A DNA stretch of 18,304 nt from CAIVAT01 sp964455285 (GTDB lineage: Bacteria; Bacteroidota; Bacteroidia; Bacteroidales; FEN-979), in the NCBI GenBank assembly GCA_964455285.1, contig CAYVVG010000069.1:1-18304 (forward strand), written 5' to 3'. A program made the position numbers and the translations under genes. Below are positions 7,383-15,059 of the stretch, one piece after another (position 1 is the first letter of the stretch; the number at the start of each line of letters is the position of its first letter). Under the pieces are notes generated by a model. The model saw nothing but the letters and a program-made list of their open reading frames with translations, was not told the origin of the DNA and did no database searches.

Positions 7383-8714
7383 ATGGCAAATTACGAGGTA
7401 GTCGTACCTAAACTGGGTGAAAGTGTGATCGAGGCGACCATCACCAAGTGGCTGGTCGATGAGGGAGCGATGATCACGGAAGAGGCTCCCCTGGTTGAGA
7501 TTGCAACAGATAAAGTCGATTCGGAGATACCCTCGCCGGTGTCGGGCAGATTGATCCGGAAACTTTTCAAGGAGGGAGAAATCGTGGCCGTTGGCACCCC
7601 ATTCGCCCTCGTCGAGATCTCAGGTAAGGAAGCCACCGGCGACACCGGCGCGGCTTCCGCCGAACCGGAACCGGCTGCCTGCCGGTCCGAAACCACCCTC
7701 GCAGCGCTGTCGGGCAACCCGGTCACTCCGGCATCTGCCGACGCACCTCCAGGGCCGGAAGTCCCCGCACCGTCGGGAACACGTTTTTATTCGCCCCTTG
7801 TGCGCAACATCGCCCGCCAGGAGAATGTTCCCTTTGCCGAACTCGACGCCATTCCGGGCTCCGGCAAAGAGGACCGCCTGACCAAGCAGGATCTGCTCAA
7901 TTATCTGAAAATAAGAAAGGAAGGAGGAGCAACGACATCCTCACCCACGCCTGCACCTTCCCCCGCCGTCCTGCCGAAGCAGGAAATGCCCCCCGTGATC
8001 CCGGGCGAAGACCGCATGGTGGAGATGGACCGGATGCGTCAGTTGATCGCCGCCCACATGGTGCGATCGGTGCAGACCTCGCCGCACGTCACCTCGTTCC
8101 AGGAGGTCGACATGACCCGCGTGGTGCAGTGGAGGGAAAAGAATAAGGACGCCTTCCAGAAAAGGGAGAACGAAAAGCTTACCTACACCCCGGTGTTCAT
8201 CGATGCCATTGCCAAAGCCGTGCGCGATTTCCCGCAGGTCAACGTGTCGGTCGACAGCACCAAGATCGTCATGCACCGAAACATCAACATCGGCATGGCC
8301 GTGTCGCTTCCCAACTTCAACCTCATTGTCCCCGTCATTGCCCGGGCACATGAAAAAAGCCTGCTGGGACTCGTGAAGACGGTCAATGACCTGGCAGCCC
8401 GCGCCCGGATCGGGAAACTGGTCCCCGACGAAATCTCCGGCGGCACGATCTCACTGACTAACCTCGGGTCGTTCGGAACGCTGATGGGAACACCGATCAT
8501 CAACCAGCCGCAGACAGCCATCGTGGCTGTCGGTGCCATCAGGAAACGGGTGGTGGTCGTCGAAACCTCCGAAGGCGACACCATGGCCATCCGGCCGGTC
8601 ATGATCCTATCGGTAACCTATGACCACCGGGTCATCGACGGTTCACTCGGCGGGCAATTCCTCGACCGGATCGTCCAATACCTCGAAAATTTCGACACGA
8701 ACCAAACCCTCTGA
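7383..8714 (+). CDS. Dihydrolipoamide acyltransferase, E2 component of a 2-oxoacid dehydrogenase complex
   Basis: Core enzyme that transfers acyl groups from lipoamide to CoA; 443 aa. The lipoyl domain (1-80) carries the lipoylated Lys44 in EIATDKVDSE. An Ala/Pro/Ser linker leads to the peripheral-subunit-binding domain (about 136-176: SPLVRNIARQENV to LTKQDLLNYL). After a second linker, the catalytic domain ends with SVTYDHRVIDG, giving active-site His415 and Asp419. Only one lipoyl domain is present. Pyruvate, 2-oxoglutarate and branched-chain specificity cannot be told apart by eye, so no symbol is given. No E1 or E3 gene lies beside it; its neighbours are an exonuclease and an FAH-family enzyme. 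Its stop overlaps the next start by one base (TGATG). Confidence 0.93.
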   Translation: MANYEVVVPKLGESVIEATITKWLVDEGAMITEEAPLVEIATDKVDSEIPSPVSGRLIRKLFKEGEIVAVGTPFALVEISGKEATGDTGAASAEPEPAACRSETTLAALSGNPVTPASADAPPGPEVPAPSGTRFYSPLVRNIARQENVPFAELDAIPGSGKEDRLTKQDLLNYLKIRKEGGATTSSPTPAPSPAVLPKQEMPPVIPGEDRMVEMDRMRQLIAAHMVRSVQTSPHVTSFQEVDMTRVVQWREKNKDAFQKRENEKLTYTPVFIDAIAKAVRDFPQVNVSVDSTKIVMHRNINIGMAVSLPNFNLIVPVIARAHEKSLLGLVKTVNDLAARARIGKLVPDEISGGTISLTNLGSFGTLMGTPIINQPQTAIVAVGAIRKRVVVVETSEGDTMAIRPVMILSVTYDHRVIDGSLGGQFLDRIVQYLENFDTNQTL

Positions 8715-9541
8715 TGGAACTCAGCCTCACCAAGCCCCTCGCATTCTTCGACCTCGAAACCACCGGCATCAAGGTAGCCACCGACCGCATCGTCGAGATC
8801 AGCATCGTTAAGGTTTTCCCCGACGGTGACGTCAAGGTCAAAACCCTTCGCATCAACCCCGAAATGCCGATTCCACCGGAAGTGACCGAGATACACGGCA
8901 TCACCGACGAGGATGTAAAGGATTGTCCCGTCTTTCGTCAGGTAGGCCCCGAACTGGCCCGCTTCCTCGACGGATGCGACCTTGCCGGGTACAACTCCAA
9001 CCATTTCGACATTCCGTTGCTTATGGAGGAATTCCTTAGGGCTGAAGTGGATTTCGACCTGAAAGGCAGGCGGTTCATCGATGTGCAGAACATCTTCCAC
9101 AAAATGGAACCGAGAAACCTGAGGGCCGCCTATCGCTTTTACTGCGACAAGGAACTCGTGAATGCCCACAGCGCCGAAGCCGACACCCTGGCCACCTACG
9201 AGATCCTCAAATCCCAGCTTGACCGGTATGCCAACGTCATGATCAAGGACAAGCGGGGGAACCTGATCCAGCCTGTGGTGAACGACGTGCAGGCCCTGAG
9301 CGATTTCTCCTATGCAACCCGGTCGGTCGATCTGATCGGTCACATCGTCTATAATGAAAAAAACGTCGAGATCTTCAATTTCGGCAAACACAAGGGCAAA
9401 ACCGTTGCCCAGGTGCTGAAAGACGAACCCTCTTATTACGACTGGATGATGAAGAGCGAATTTCCGCTTTCGACGAAAAAAGTACTCACCGCCCTGAAAC
9501 TGAGGGGATTCAACAATTCTTCCGTCAAACTTGACCTTTAG
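8714..9541 (+). CDS. DnaQ-like 3'-5' exonuclease (DEDDh) with C-terminal DUF3820-like domain
   Basis: 275 aa. The DEDDh motifs are complete: Asp13 and Glu15 in FFDLETTG, Asp99 in NSNHFDIPLL, and His152 with Asp157 in HSAEADTLAT. It should be a two-metal 3'-5' exonuclease on DNA or RNA, related to the polymerase III epsilon subunit. After the exonuclease fold (about 1-170) come an HNH-free linker and a C-terminal segment, FNFGKHKGKTVAQVL to YYDWM (about 220-255), resembling DUF3820, often seen on DnaQ-like proteins in Bacteroidetes. The ATG at 8714 shares its A with the E2 TGA stop, implying translational coupling. It could serve proofreading, repair or RNA turnover; a stand-alone exonuclease role seems as likely as a polymerase subunit. 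Confidence 0.92.
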   Translation: MELSLTKPLAFFDLETTGIKVATDRIVEISIVKVFPDGDVKVKTLRINPEMPIPPEVTEIHGITDEDVKDCPVFRQVGPELARFLDGCDLAGYNSNHFDIPLLMEEFLRAEVDFDLKGRRFIDVQNIFHKMEPRNLRAAYRFYCDKELVNAHSAEADTLATYEILKSQLDRYANVMIKDKRGNLIQPVVNDVQALSDFSYATRSVDLIGHIVYNEKNVEIFNFGKHKGKTVAQVLKDEPSYYDWMMKSEFPLSTKKVLTALKLRGFNNSSVKLDL

Positions 9542-9562
9542 CACCATCCCCCCATCCCCCCC
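9542..9562. repeat. C-rich tandem tract before the FAH-family gene
   Basis: The 21-base gap reads CACC, then ATCCCCCC, ATCCCCCCC and directly ATG of the next gene. Two C runs (6 and 7 bases) are separated by AT. There is no Shine-Dalgarno sequence. C homopolymers of this sort are prone to slippage. Confidence 0.8.
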
Positions 9563-10174
9563 ATGAAGATCATCTGCATCGGCCGCAACTATGCGGAACA
9601 CATCAAAGAACTGAACAATCCGGTCCCCGCCTCCCCGGTCTTTTTCCTGAAACCCGATACGGCACTGCTGATCCGCAACCGTCCCTTTTATTATCCCTCC
9701 TTCTCCGGCAACATTCACCATGAAGTGGAGCTGGTACTGAAAGTGAGCAAGGCCGGCAAGAACATCGACCGGAAGTTTGCCGGCAACTATTTTGACGAGA
9801 TCGGCATCGGACTTGACCTCACGGCGCGCGACCTGCAGGATGAGGCAAAGGCGAAAGGCCTGCCATGGGCCCTTGCCAAAGGATTTGACCATTCGGCCCC
9901 CGTCAGCGGATTCGTTCCCAAGACCCGCTTCCCCGACATGAAGAACATTCGTTTCCGGCTCGACCTTAACGGTAATACGGTGCAGAACGGGAATTCGGGG
10001 ATGATGCTGTACGGATTGGATGCCATCATCGAGAGCATTTCCACATTCATGACCCTTCGGACAGGCGACCTGATCTTTACGGGAACCCCAGCGGGTGTCG
10101 GCCCCATCCGGCGCGGCGACCGACTGGAAGCCTGGCTGGAAGAGGAAAAAATGCTGTCGTGCCTGGTAAAGTAG
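9563..10174 (+). CDS. Fumarylacetoacetate hydrolase (FAH) family protein, FAHD1-like
   Basis: 203 aa, the length of small single-domain FAH proteins such as FAHD1. The start MKIICIGRNYAEHIKEL matches their usual opening. Metal ligands are visible as Glu54 and Glu56 in HHEVELVL and Asp85 in GLDLTARD; LPWALAKGFDHSAPVS and TGTPAGVG are further family motifs. Members hydrolyse C-C bonds in acylpyruvates or decarboxylate oxaloacetate using Mg2+; which applies here cannot be read. The cytoplasmic location is inferred from the lack of a signal peptide. The start is preceded by a C-rich tract with no purine-rich ribosome site, so translation may depend on the upstream exonuclease gene, whose stop is 21 bases away. 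Its stop lies 2 bases from the stop of the convergent DUF721 gene. Confidence 0.92.
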   Translation: MKIICIGRNYAEHIKELNNPVPASPVFFLKPDTALLIRNRPFYYPSFSGNIHHEVELVLKVSKAGKNIDRKFAGNYFDEIGIGLDLTARDLQDEAKAKGLPWALAKGFDHSAPVSGFVPKTRFPDMKNIRFRLDLNGNTVQNGNSGMMLYGLDAIIESISTFMTLRTGDLIFTGTPAGVGPIRRGDRLEAWLEEEKMLSCLVK

Positions 10175-10176
10175 GC

Positions 10177-10476
10177 CTATTTCAGCACGATATCGTCGAT
10201 GACATCCGCGCCGGCCGCCCGGTTCAATGCCGCCACGATCTTTTTCCGAGCATACATCAGCTCGTTCCGCAAGGCAGCTGAATTGACCTGGACAAATAGA
10301 ACCCGGTTTTTTACATGAAGCTGGGAGGTATTTCTGGCGATCATATCGCCTACCACCGACGCCCAGGAATGCACCAATTTTGCCTCGTTGAGTTTATCGC
10401 GCAACCGGTATCTGTCGAGGAACTCCTCGATCGCCGCGCGCAGGGGCTGTTCATCCGCTTTCCGTGACTGCCTCAT
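10177..10476 (-). CDS. DUF721 (DciA-like) protein
   Basis: 99 aa on the minus strand. Features are an N-terminal basic stretch, LRAAIEEFLDRYRLRDKLNEAKLVHSW, then VVGDMIARNTSQLHVKNRVLFVQVNSAALRNELMYARKKIV, the arrangement of DUF721. This family includes DciA, the ancestral loader of the replicative helicase DnaB. Bacteroidetes members are short, about 95-100 aa, like this one. Its ATG overlaps the recF stop by 4 bases (10473-10476), so it is translationally coupled to recF, and a link to replication fits that context. The helicase-loading role itself is inferred from the family. It ends convergently, 2 bases from the FAH-family gene. Confidence 0.88.
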   Translation of the reverse strand: MRQSRKADEQPLRAAIEEFLDRYRLRDKLNEAKLVHSWASVVGDMIARNTSQLHVKNRVLFVQVNSAALRNELMYARKKIVAALNRAAGADVIDDIVLK

Positions 10477-11579
10477 GTATGATTCCCAGGTATATCAAAG
10501 ATCTCGTGATCGATCTCCAGGTTTCGGAAGAAGGTGAGGACCCGATCCCGGCTTGTGTCGGTGATGAAAACCTGCCCGAAGCTGTTCTCTCCGACCATCC
10601 GGATGAGCTGGGCCACACGCAGGTCGTCGAGCTTGTCAAAAATGTCGTCGAGCAGCAGGATGGGCTTATAGCCTTTGATGTTGCGGGTGTATTCGAACTG
10701 GGCCAGCTTCACGGCGATCACGAACGATTTCTGCTGGCCCTGTGATCCGTACCGTTTTGCGGGATAACCGTCGATCAGCAGGTCGAAATCATCTTTGTGG
10801 ATCCCGAGGGTCGAATAGCCGGCTGCACGGTCGCGGCCGAGTGCGCCCTGAAAGGCTTCCCGGTATGAAACAGCTTCCGCCGGCGCCACATACCGGATGT
10901 CCACCTCTTCGGATCCGTTGCTGAGGTACCGGTAATACTGCCTGAACAGGGGCACGAACCGCTCCAGGAACCCGGCCCTCCTTTCCGCGATCCGTTCCCC
11001 GAGCCGGATCATCGGTTCGTCCCATATCTCGAGCGATACCGGATCGAATGTTCTCTGCTCGATAAAGCTTTTCAGGAGTGCATTGCGGTTGAACAGGACC
11101 CGGTTGTACTGGATGAGGTCGTCGAGGTACAACCGGTCAAACTGGGAAATGACACTGTCGATGAATTTCCGCCGGAGTTCGCTTCCGTCGTTGATCAGGT
11201 CACGGTCGTAAGGCGAGATCATCACAAGGGGGATGTTGCCGATGTGATCGGCCAGCCGCTCCGGTTCTTTTTTATTGACCAGGAATCTTTTTCGCTGGCC
11301 TTTTTTCTGAATGCACTGGACCAGCTCGGAACTACTCTCGCCCCGCTCATAATGACCATGGATGGCAAAGAAATCATCGCCGTGCCGGATATGCTGGTTA
11401 TCGAGCGACGAAAAAAAGCTTTTGCAGAAGGAAAGGTAATGGATGGCATCGAGAAGGTTGGTTTTACCCACGCCGTTGTTCCCGACAAAGCAATTGATCT
11501 TCGCCGAGAAAGTGAATTCCGCCTGCCCGTAATTCTTGAACCCGGCCAGACTGAGTCGCCGAAGCCAGATGTCAACCAT
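10473..11579 (-). CDS. recF: DNA replication and repair protein RecF
   Basis: SMC-like ABC ATPase that recognises gaps and loads RecA through RecO and RecR; 368 aa, usual length. Walker A is GNNGVGKT (33-40), the ABC signature is GSQGQQKS (278-285), Walker B is PILLLDDIF (306-314), followed directly by DKLD (D-loop). The N-terminus MVDIWLRRLSLAGFKNYG fits the LxLxNFRNY start typical of the family. Its start overlaps the end of ispH by 8 bases and its stop overlaps the DUF721 start by 4 bases, so it is the middle member of a tightly packed minus-strand group. It is not next to dnaA/dnaN, which is normal for Bacteroidetes. Confidence 0.97.
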   Translation of the reverse strand: MVDIWLRRLSLAGFKNYGQAEFTFSAKINCFVGNNGVGKTNLLDAIHYLSFCKSFFSSLDNQHIRHGDDFFAIHGHYERGESSSELVQCIQKKGQRKRFLVNKKEPERLADHIGNIPLVMISPYDRDLINDGSELRRKFIDSVISQFDRLYLDDLIQYNRVLFNRNALLKSFIEQRTFDPVSLEIWDEPMIRLGERIAERRAGFLERFVPLFRQYYRYLSNGSEEVDIRYVAPAEAVSYREAFQGALGRDRAAGYSTLGIHKDDFDLLIDGYPAKRYGSQGQQKSFVIAVKLAQFEYTRNIKGYKPILLLDDIFDKLDDLRVAQLIRMVGENSFGQVFITDTSRDRVLTFFRNLEIDHEIFDIPGNHT

Positions 11580-12447
11580 GGTAATCGCCTATTTTTTTTG
11601 CTACTTCAGCCATCAGCCACGACGGCGTGGAGGTGGCTCCGCACACTCCGGCAGTTTCTGCGTCGACGAACCACGCAGGGTCCAGTTCCGCGGCATCCGA
11701 TATCCGGTGACTCCTGGGGTTGGCGCTCCGGCAGGCTTCGAACAGCACCAGGCCGTTGGAACTTTTCCGGCCGCTCACGAACACCACCACGTCGAACATC
11801 GACGAGAATGCCTTCAGCGCGTCAGCCCGGTTTGCCACCTGGCTGCAAACCGTATCCCGGCTCACGAAATCGGATGCATCACCCTGCGCCGCCTCCGTCA
11901 ACTGACGGATCTGCGCCGTGATGGAATGAAACCTCTCCCGGGGCATGGTCGTCTGACTGAACAGACGGACCGGGCGTTTGAAATCGATGCGTGAAAGATC
12001 GTCCGGTCCGCCGATGACGATGGCCCGCTGGCCTGCATGGCCGCAAAGCGCCACCACCTCGGCATGCCCCTCCTTTCCGAAAATGACGACTTGCCCGTTC
12101 TTCGCCTCCATCTCCTCAGCTGCCGCTCTGACCTTCTCCTGCAGCCGGAGCACGATCGGGCAGGTGGCGTCGATCAGATGGATATTCTGCACGCCAGCCC
12201 GACGGTAGGTTTCGGGAGGTTCCCCGTGCGCCCGGATCATCACTGTCGTATTTGAAAGAGATTCCAATTCCTCATGACTGATCGCCGACAATCCCAACTC
12301 CTGCAACCGGGCCACCTCACGGTCGTTATGGACGATATCGCCCAGGCAGGAAAGGACCGGCTGCACCTGCAACGTCCTTTCGGCCGTTTCCACAGCGCGC
12401 CGAACGCCGAAGCAAAATCCGGATCCGGGATCGATGGTGACCTGCAC
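11572..12447 (-). CDS. ispH: 4-hydroxy-3-methylbut-2-enyl diphosphate reductase (IspH/LytB)
   Basis: Last step of the MEP isoprenoid pathway, reducing HMBPP to IPP and DMAPP with a [4Fe-4S] cluster; 291 aa. The three cluster cysteines are Cys12 in GFCFGV, Cys96 in DATCP and Cys201 in DTVCSQ. The substrate-binding His residues appear in IVHN (40), IRAHG (74) and GHAEV (128, followed by Glu130). The start is GTG at 12447; it gives MQVTIDPGSGFCFGV, matching normal N-termini, and there is one base between it and the porQ TAG. It overlaps recF by 8 bases at the 3' end. Co-transcription with porQ upstream and recF downstream is very likely. Confidence 0.97.
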   Translation of the reverse strand: MQVTIDPGSGFCFGVRRAVETAERTLQVQPVLSCLGDIVHNDREVARLQELGLSAISHEELESLSNTTVMIRAHGEPPETYRRAGVQNIHLIDATCPIVLRLQEKVRAAAEEMEAKNGQVVIFGKEGHAEVVALCGHAGQRAIVIGGPDDLSRIDFKRPVRLFSQTTMPRERFHSITAQIRQLTEAAQGDASDFVSRDTVCSQVANRADALKAFSSMFDVVVFVSGRKSSNGLVLFEACRSANPRSHRISDAAELDPAWFVDAETAGVCGATSTPSWLMAEVAKKIGDYHG

Positions 12448-12448
12448 C

Positions 12449-13513
12449 CTATTGCTTTTTGGTAAACTCCTTGAAATTTACACCCAGCGTGATGTAATTC
12501 ATCGGGATCCCGGCAGTATAGCTGGCCCGGGTGTATCCCACGCTGAACATCTTGATCCGCAGTCCCGCTCCCAGGGTGAAGCCGGTAAGCCCGGCCCGGG
12601 AGGTCAGCTTAAGTTCCTGCCGGCGCTGATAGTTGTACCCGATGCGAATGTCGAAGACCTGGGCGATCGTCAGTTCCGCCCCCACAACAATGTGACGCAT
12701 GATCCCGTCGGCGATCTTGCCGGCGCCGCTCTTCTCTTTCACCTCTCCGGTGATGGGATCTGCTTTATTGTTCTCGTCGGCCGGGTCGAAATAGGTCATA
12801 TCCCAGTGGTTAAGGTGGGTGAAAAGCTGAGAAAACCGCAGGGGGATATGTTTCAGCTTCTGCGACAACCCGATCTGGATCTCAAATGGCAGCGATTCGT
12901 ACTTTCCCGGAAGGTAAGGAACGATCTGAGTACCTATGTTCCTGCCCAGCAATGAGGCTGTAAATGCCTGGTCTTTAGATGTATAAGTTCCTGCCACATC
13001 CACCGCGATCCCGAAAGAACGGTAACTTTCCAGTTGCGAGTAGATCAGTTTGGCATTGGCGCCGATCGAAAGGATCGGCATCAGTTGCCTTCCCCACCCC
13101 ACATTCAGGGCATATTCCGAAACTCCGAAGTCGCCGGTCAGGTTCCCCGAGGCATCAGTCCCGGTAAAGTTCCCGTAATTGACATACTGCAGGCTTCCGA
13201 CAAAAGCACCCACGGTCCTGAACTCATGCGCGTAGGCAGCAAATCCGTAATGGATTCCGCCCGGTATATTGACATACCCAAGGGCAGCGGTCCCGGCCAT
13301 CTGAGGGCGGATCAGCGACGGGTTGGCAAGGGTCAGGGTGATATCGTTGTCGTTCACCGCAAGAAAATTGCCCCCCATGCCGGCTACGCGGGCCGACGCC
13401 GAGACGCCGAGAAATTTATAGGTTCCGTTTCCCCCGATCTGGGCAGAAACCGGTTCTGACGGGAGCTGAAACAGCAGGACGACCAGGATGATTGCAGGTA
13501 GGTAATGACGCAC
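12449..13513 (-). CDS. porQ: Type IX secretion system protein PorQ
   Basis: 354 aa, GTG start at 13513. Signal peptide: basic start, IILVVLLFQLPS core, SAQ cleavage near residue 25. The mature protein opens IGGNGTYKFLGVSASARVAGMGGN, with LTLANPSLI shortly after, the PorQ pattern. Glycine/aromatic beta-strand repeats and a short C-terminus (VNFKEFTKKQ) suggest an outer-membrane barrel. PorQ takes part with PorU, PorV and PorZ in the type IX attachment step in Porphyromonas; its role here is transferred by homology. ispH follows by one base. In Porphyromonas I recall porQ, cmk and ispH in that order; cmk is absent here. The 62-base gap to nusB may contain its own promoter, but I see no convincing -7 element. 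Confidence 0.88.
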   Translation of the reverse strand: MRHYLPAIILVVLLFQLPSEPVSAQIGGNGTYKFLGVSASARVAGMGGNFLAVNDNDITLTLANPSLIRPQMAGTAALGYVNIPGGIHYGFAAYAHEFRTVGAFVGSLQYVNYGNFTGTDASGNLTGDFGVSEYALNVGWGRQLMPILSIGANAKLIYSQLESYRSFGIAVDVAGTYTSKDQAFTASLLGRNIGTQIVPYLPGKYESLPFEIQIGLSQKLKHIPLRFSQLFTHLNHWDMTYFDPADENNKADPITGEVKEKSGAGKIADGIMRHIVVGAELTIAQVFDIRIGYNYQRRQELKLTSRAGLTGFTLGAGLRIKMFSVGYTRASYTAGIPMNYITLGVNFKEFTKKQ

Positions 13514-13575
13514 AGGATCCGTGTTGGTTTGTGGGTTATTAACGAAGAAAAGTCAATATTATTTTACCGGTGGGG

Positions 13576-14538
13576 CTAGGTCATAAGCCCCCGGCCACTC
13601 TTTACGATCTTCTTTTCCTGCTGCAGGTCCGACACCAGTTTGTCGAGGATTCCGTTGATGAAAAGCTTGCTCTTCTGCGAGCTGAATCGTTTCGAGATCT
13701 CGATATATTCATTCATGGTCACCTTGATCGGGATCATCGGGAAATGCATCAATTCAGTCAGCGCCATCTTGATCAGCAGGATATCGGTGAGCGCGATACG
13801 ATCAAGTTCCCAGTTCCGGGTCCGCGCATCGATCAGTTTGTCATATTCCTCGCTGTTACGGATGGTTTTCCGGAAAAGCCCCGTGACAAACTTTTTATCC
13901 CCGGCGGGGTCATCCTCGAGTCCGGCTGTCAGCAGCCCGGTGAGAGTGTCTGTTTCCGTCATCGACTCCTTCATGAGCCGGATCGTCTTGAGAATGAAAA
14001 CAGCCGCGACCTCGAAGTCATCGTCCCAGTGAATGTTGCGCTCCTCAAAATAAAACTGGAGTTCTCCCGACCGGGCGATGAATTTGCGGAACAGCTTCTC
14101 GAGGAACTGCTGGTCCTCGCGGTAGGAGTTTTCGCCCGAATTCAGGTACTCCTCATGTTCTTTGCTGGTTTTCAGCCGCTGGCATATCTTCCGCACCATA
14201 TCCTGTTCCTCCGTCCAGGAAATGCGGTATTTTGCCGACATGGCCGCCAGTTCATGGTTTTGCTGAAGCTGCAGGATCAGACGGTTCTCGGAGAGTTTGT
14301 AACTGGGATTCAGTTCTTCCGGTGTAGGGAAAAACTTGGTCTTGGCTTCCTCCATCCGGAAACGGTAGAAGTGGATCACCTCGAGGAGAAAGGAAAGTTG
14401 AAGGAAATAGAGCTCGTAAACTTTGTCGAGGCTGGTCAACAGGTTCTTTTCAGCTGCATCCACCCGAGCCTCGCCCCCCTGAAAAAATGCATAAAGTGCC
14501 TGGAGCACTTTGATCCGATAATGTCTTCTGCCGAGCAT
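13576..14538 (-). CDS. nusB: Transcription antitermination factor NusB (long Bacteroidetes form)
   Basis: Binds NusE/S10 and boxA RNA for rRNA antitermination; 320 aa. The start MLGRRHYRIKVLQALYAFFQ (14538) is the canonical Bacteroidetes NusB opening. A Bacteroidetes-type N-terminal extension precedes the C-terminal NusB fold, seen as IALTDILLIKMALTELMHF, then IPIKVTMNEYIEISKRFS and KSKLFINGILDKLV (about 245-305). The frame stays open to 14586, but that upstream ATG lies inside a TAGTTTTG promoter element (14584-14591), so 14538 is preferred. It is the most upstream gene of the minus-strand nusB-porQ-ispH-recF-DUF721 run. The stop is followed by a 62-base gap before porQ. Confidence 0.95.
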   Translation of the reverse strand: MLGRRHYRIKVLQALYAFFQGGEARVDAAEKNLLTSLDKVYELYFLQLSFLLEVIHFYRFRMEEAKTKFFPTPEELNPSYKLSENRLILQLQQNHELAAMSAKYRISWTEEQDMVRKICQRLKTSKEHEEYLNSGENSYREDQQFLEKLFRKFIARSGELQFYFEERNIHWDDDFEVAAVFILKTIRLMKESMTETDTLTGLLTAGLEDDPAGDKKFVTGLFRKTIRNSEEYDKLIDARTRNWELDRIALTDILLIKMALTELMHFPMIPIKVTMNEYIEISKRFSSQKSKLFINGILDKLVSDLQQEKKIVKSGRGLMT

Positions 14539-14583
14539 GCGCTGGTATGTGATAAGAACAGATTCAACGATCCGAAACAGCTG

Positions 14584-14591
14584 CAAAACTA
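14584..14591 (-). promoter_or_regulatory. Bacteroidetes -7 element (TAGTTTTG) for nusB
   Basis: On the minus strand TAGTTTTG fits TAnnTTTG and lies 45 bases upstream of the nusB ATG at 14538. Transcription would start near 14576-14580, after the alternative ATG at 14586, so it also helps decide the start codon. No well-spaced TTG -33 box is visible; the nearest TTTG ends 27 bases upstream. Confidence 0.5.
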
Positions 14592-14632
14592 CGCAAAATG
14601 AGAAATTAATTCGTGATTCAAAACAATTTTTT

Positions 14633-14640
14633 TATTTTTG
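14633..14640 (+). promoter_or_regulatory. Bacteroidetes -7 element (TATTTTTG) for the DUF3276 gene
   Basis: TATTTTTG matches TAnnTTTG and is 44 bases before the DUF3276 ATG. It lies in an A/T-rich spacer (14592-14640) shared with the divergent nusB promoter. No clear -33 box is seen. Confidence 0.5.
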
Positions 14641-14684
14641 TCACCGTTGGAATGACTAACATCGACTTTTAAGACTACAGCAGG

Positions 14685-15059
14685 ATGGAAGAATTGGAAA
14701 ACAAGGACCGGGACAGGGAAGAGATCTTTTCGCGAGCCGTTCGCGCAGGCAAACGTACCTACTTTTTTGATGTGAAGGCCACGGTCAGCAACGAGTATTA
14801 TATTACCATAACCGAAAGCAAAAAGCGCTTTAGTAATGAACAGGGAAAGTTCTTCTACGAGAAGCATAAGATCTTCCTGTATAAAGAGGATTTCGATAAG
14901 TTCGCCCTCGGCCTGAACGATGCCGTGGAATTCATTCGCACCGGCCGTGCACCGGAAAGGCCCGAGATACCTTCCGATCCGGTTTCGGAGGAAGAGACCG
15001 GAGATACCCGTCCGCTTTCCCGCTCGATCGAGTTTGAAGATCTTCTTCCGGGCTCCTGA
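14685..15059 (+). CDS. DUF3276 (PUR-alpha-like nucleic-acid-binding) protein
   Basis: 124 aa. A charged N-terminus (EELENKDRDREEIFSRAVRAG) leads into KRTYFFDVKATVSNEYYITITESKKRF and HKIFLYKEDFDKFALGLNDAVEFI, the single PUR-repeat pattern of DUF3276 in Bacteroidetes and Borrelia. The Borrelia relative is reported to bind nucleic acid, so DNA/RNA binding is expected but not shown. The tail (about 90-124) is acidic and Pro/Ser-rich, probably disordered. It stands alone between the divergent nusB promoter and a separate parA promoter. No gene fills the 123-base gap after it; a CCCG/CGGG hairpin there is too weak to call a terminator. Confidence 0.87.
   Translation: MEELENKDRDREEIFSRAVRAGKRTYFFDVKATVSNEYYITITESKKRFSNEQGKFFYEKHKIFLYKEDFDKFALGLNDAVEFIRTGRAPERPEIPSDPVSEEETGDTRPLSRSIEFEDLLPGS

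Noticed and set aside
8618..9892. 424-codon minus-strand frame across the exonuclease and FAH genes
   Set aside because: The sense strand holds complete catalytic motifs in two families; the antisense frame is unrelated to anything I recognise.
13570..14601. 343-codon plus-strand frame
   Set aside because: Shadow of nusB, whose C-terminal fold is unmistakable.
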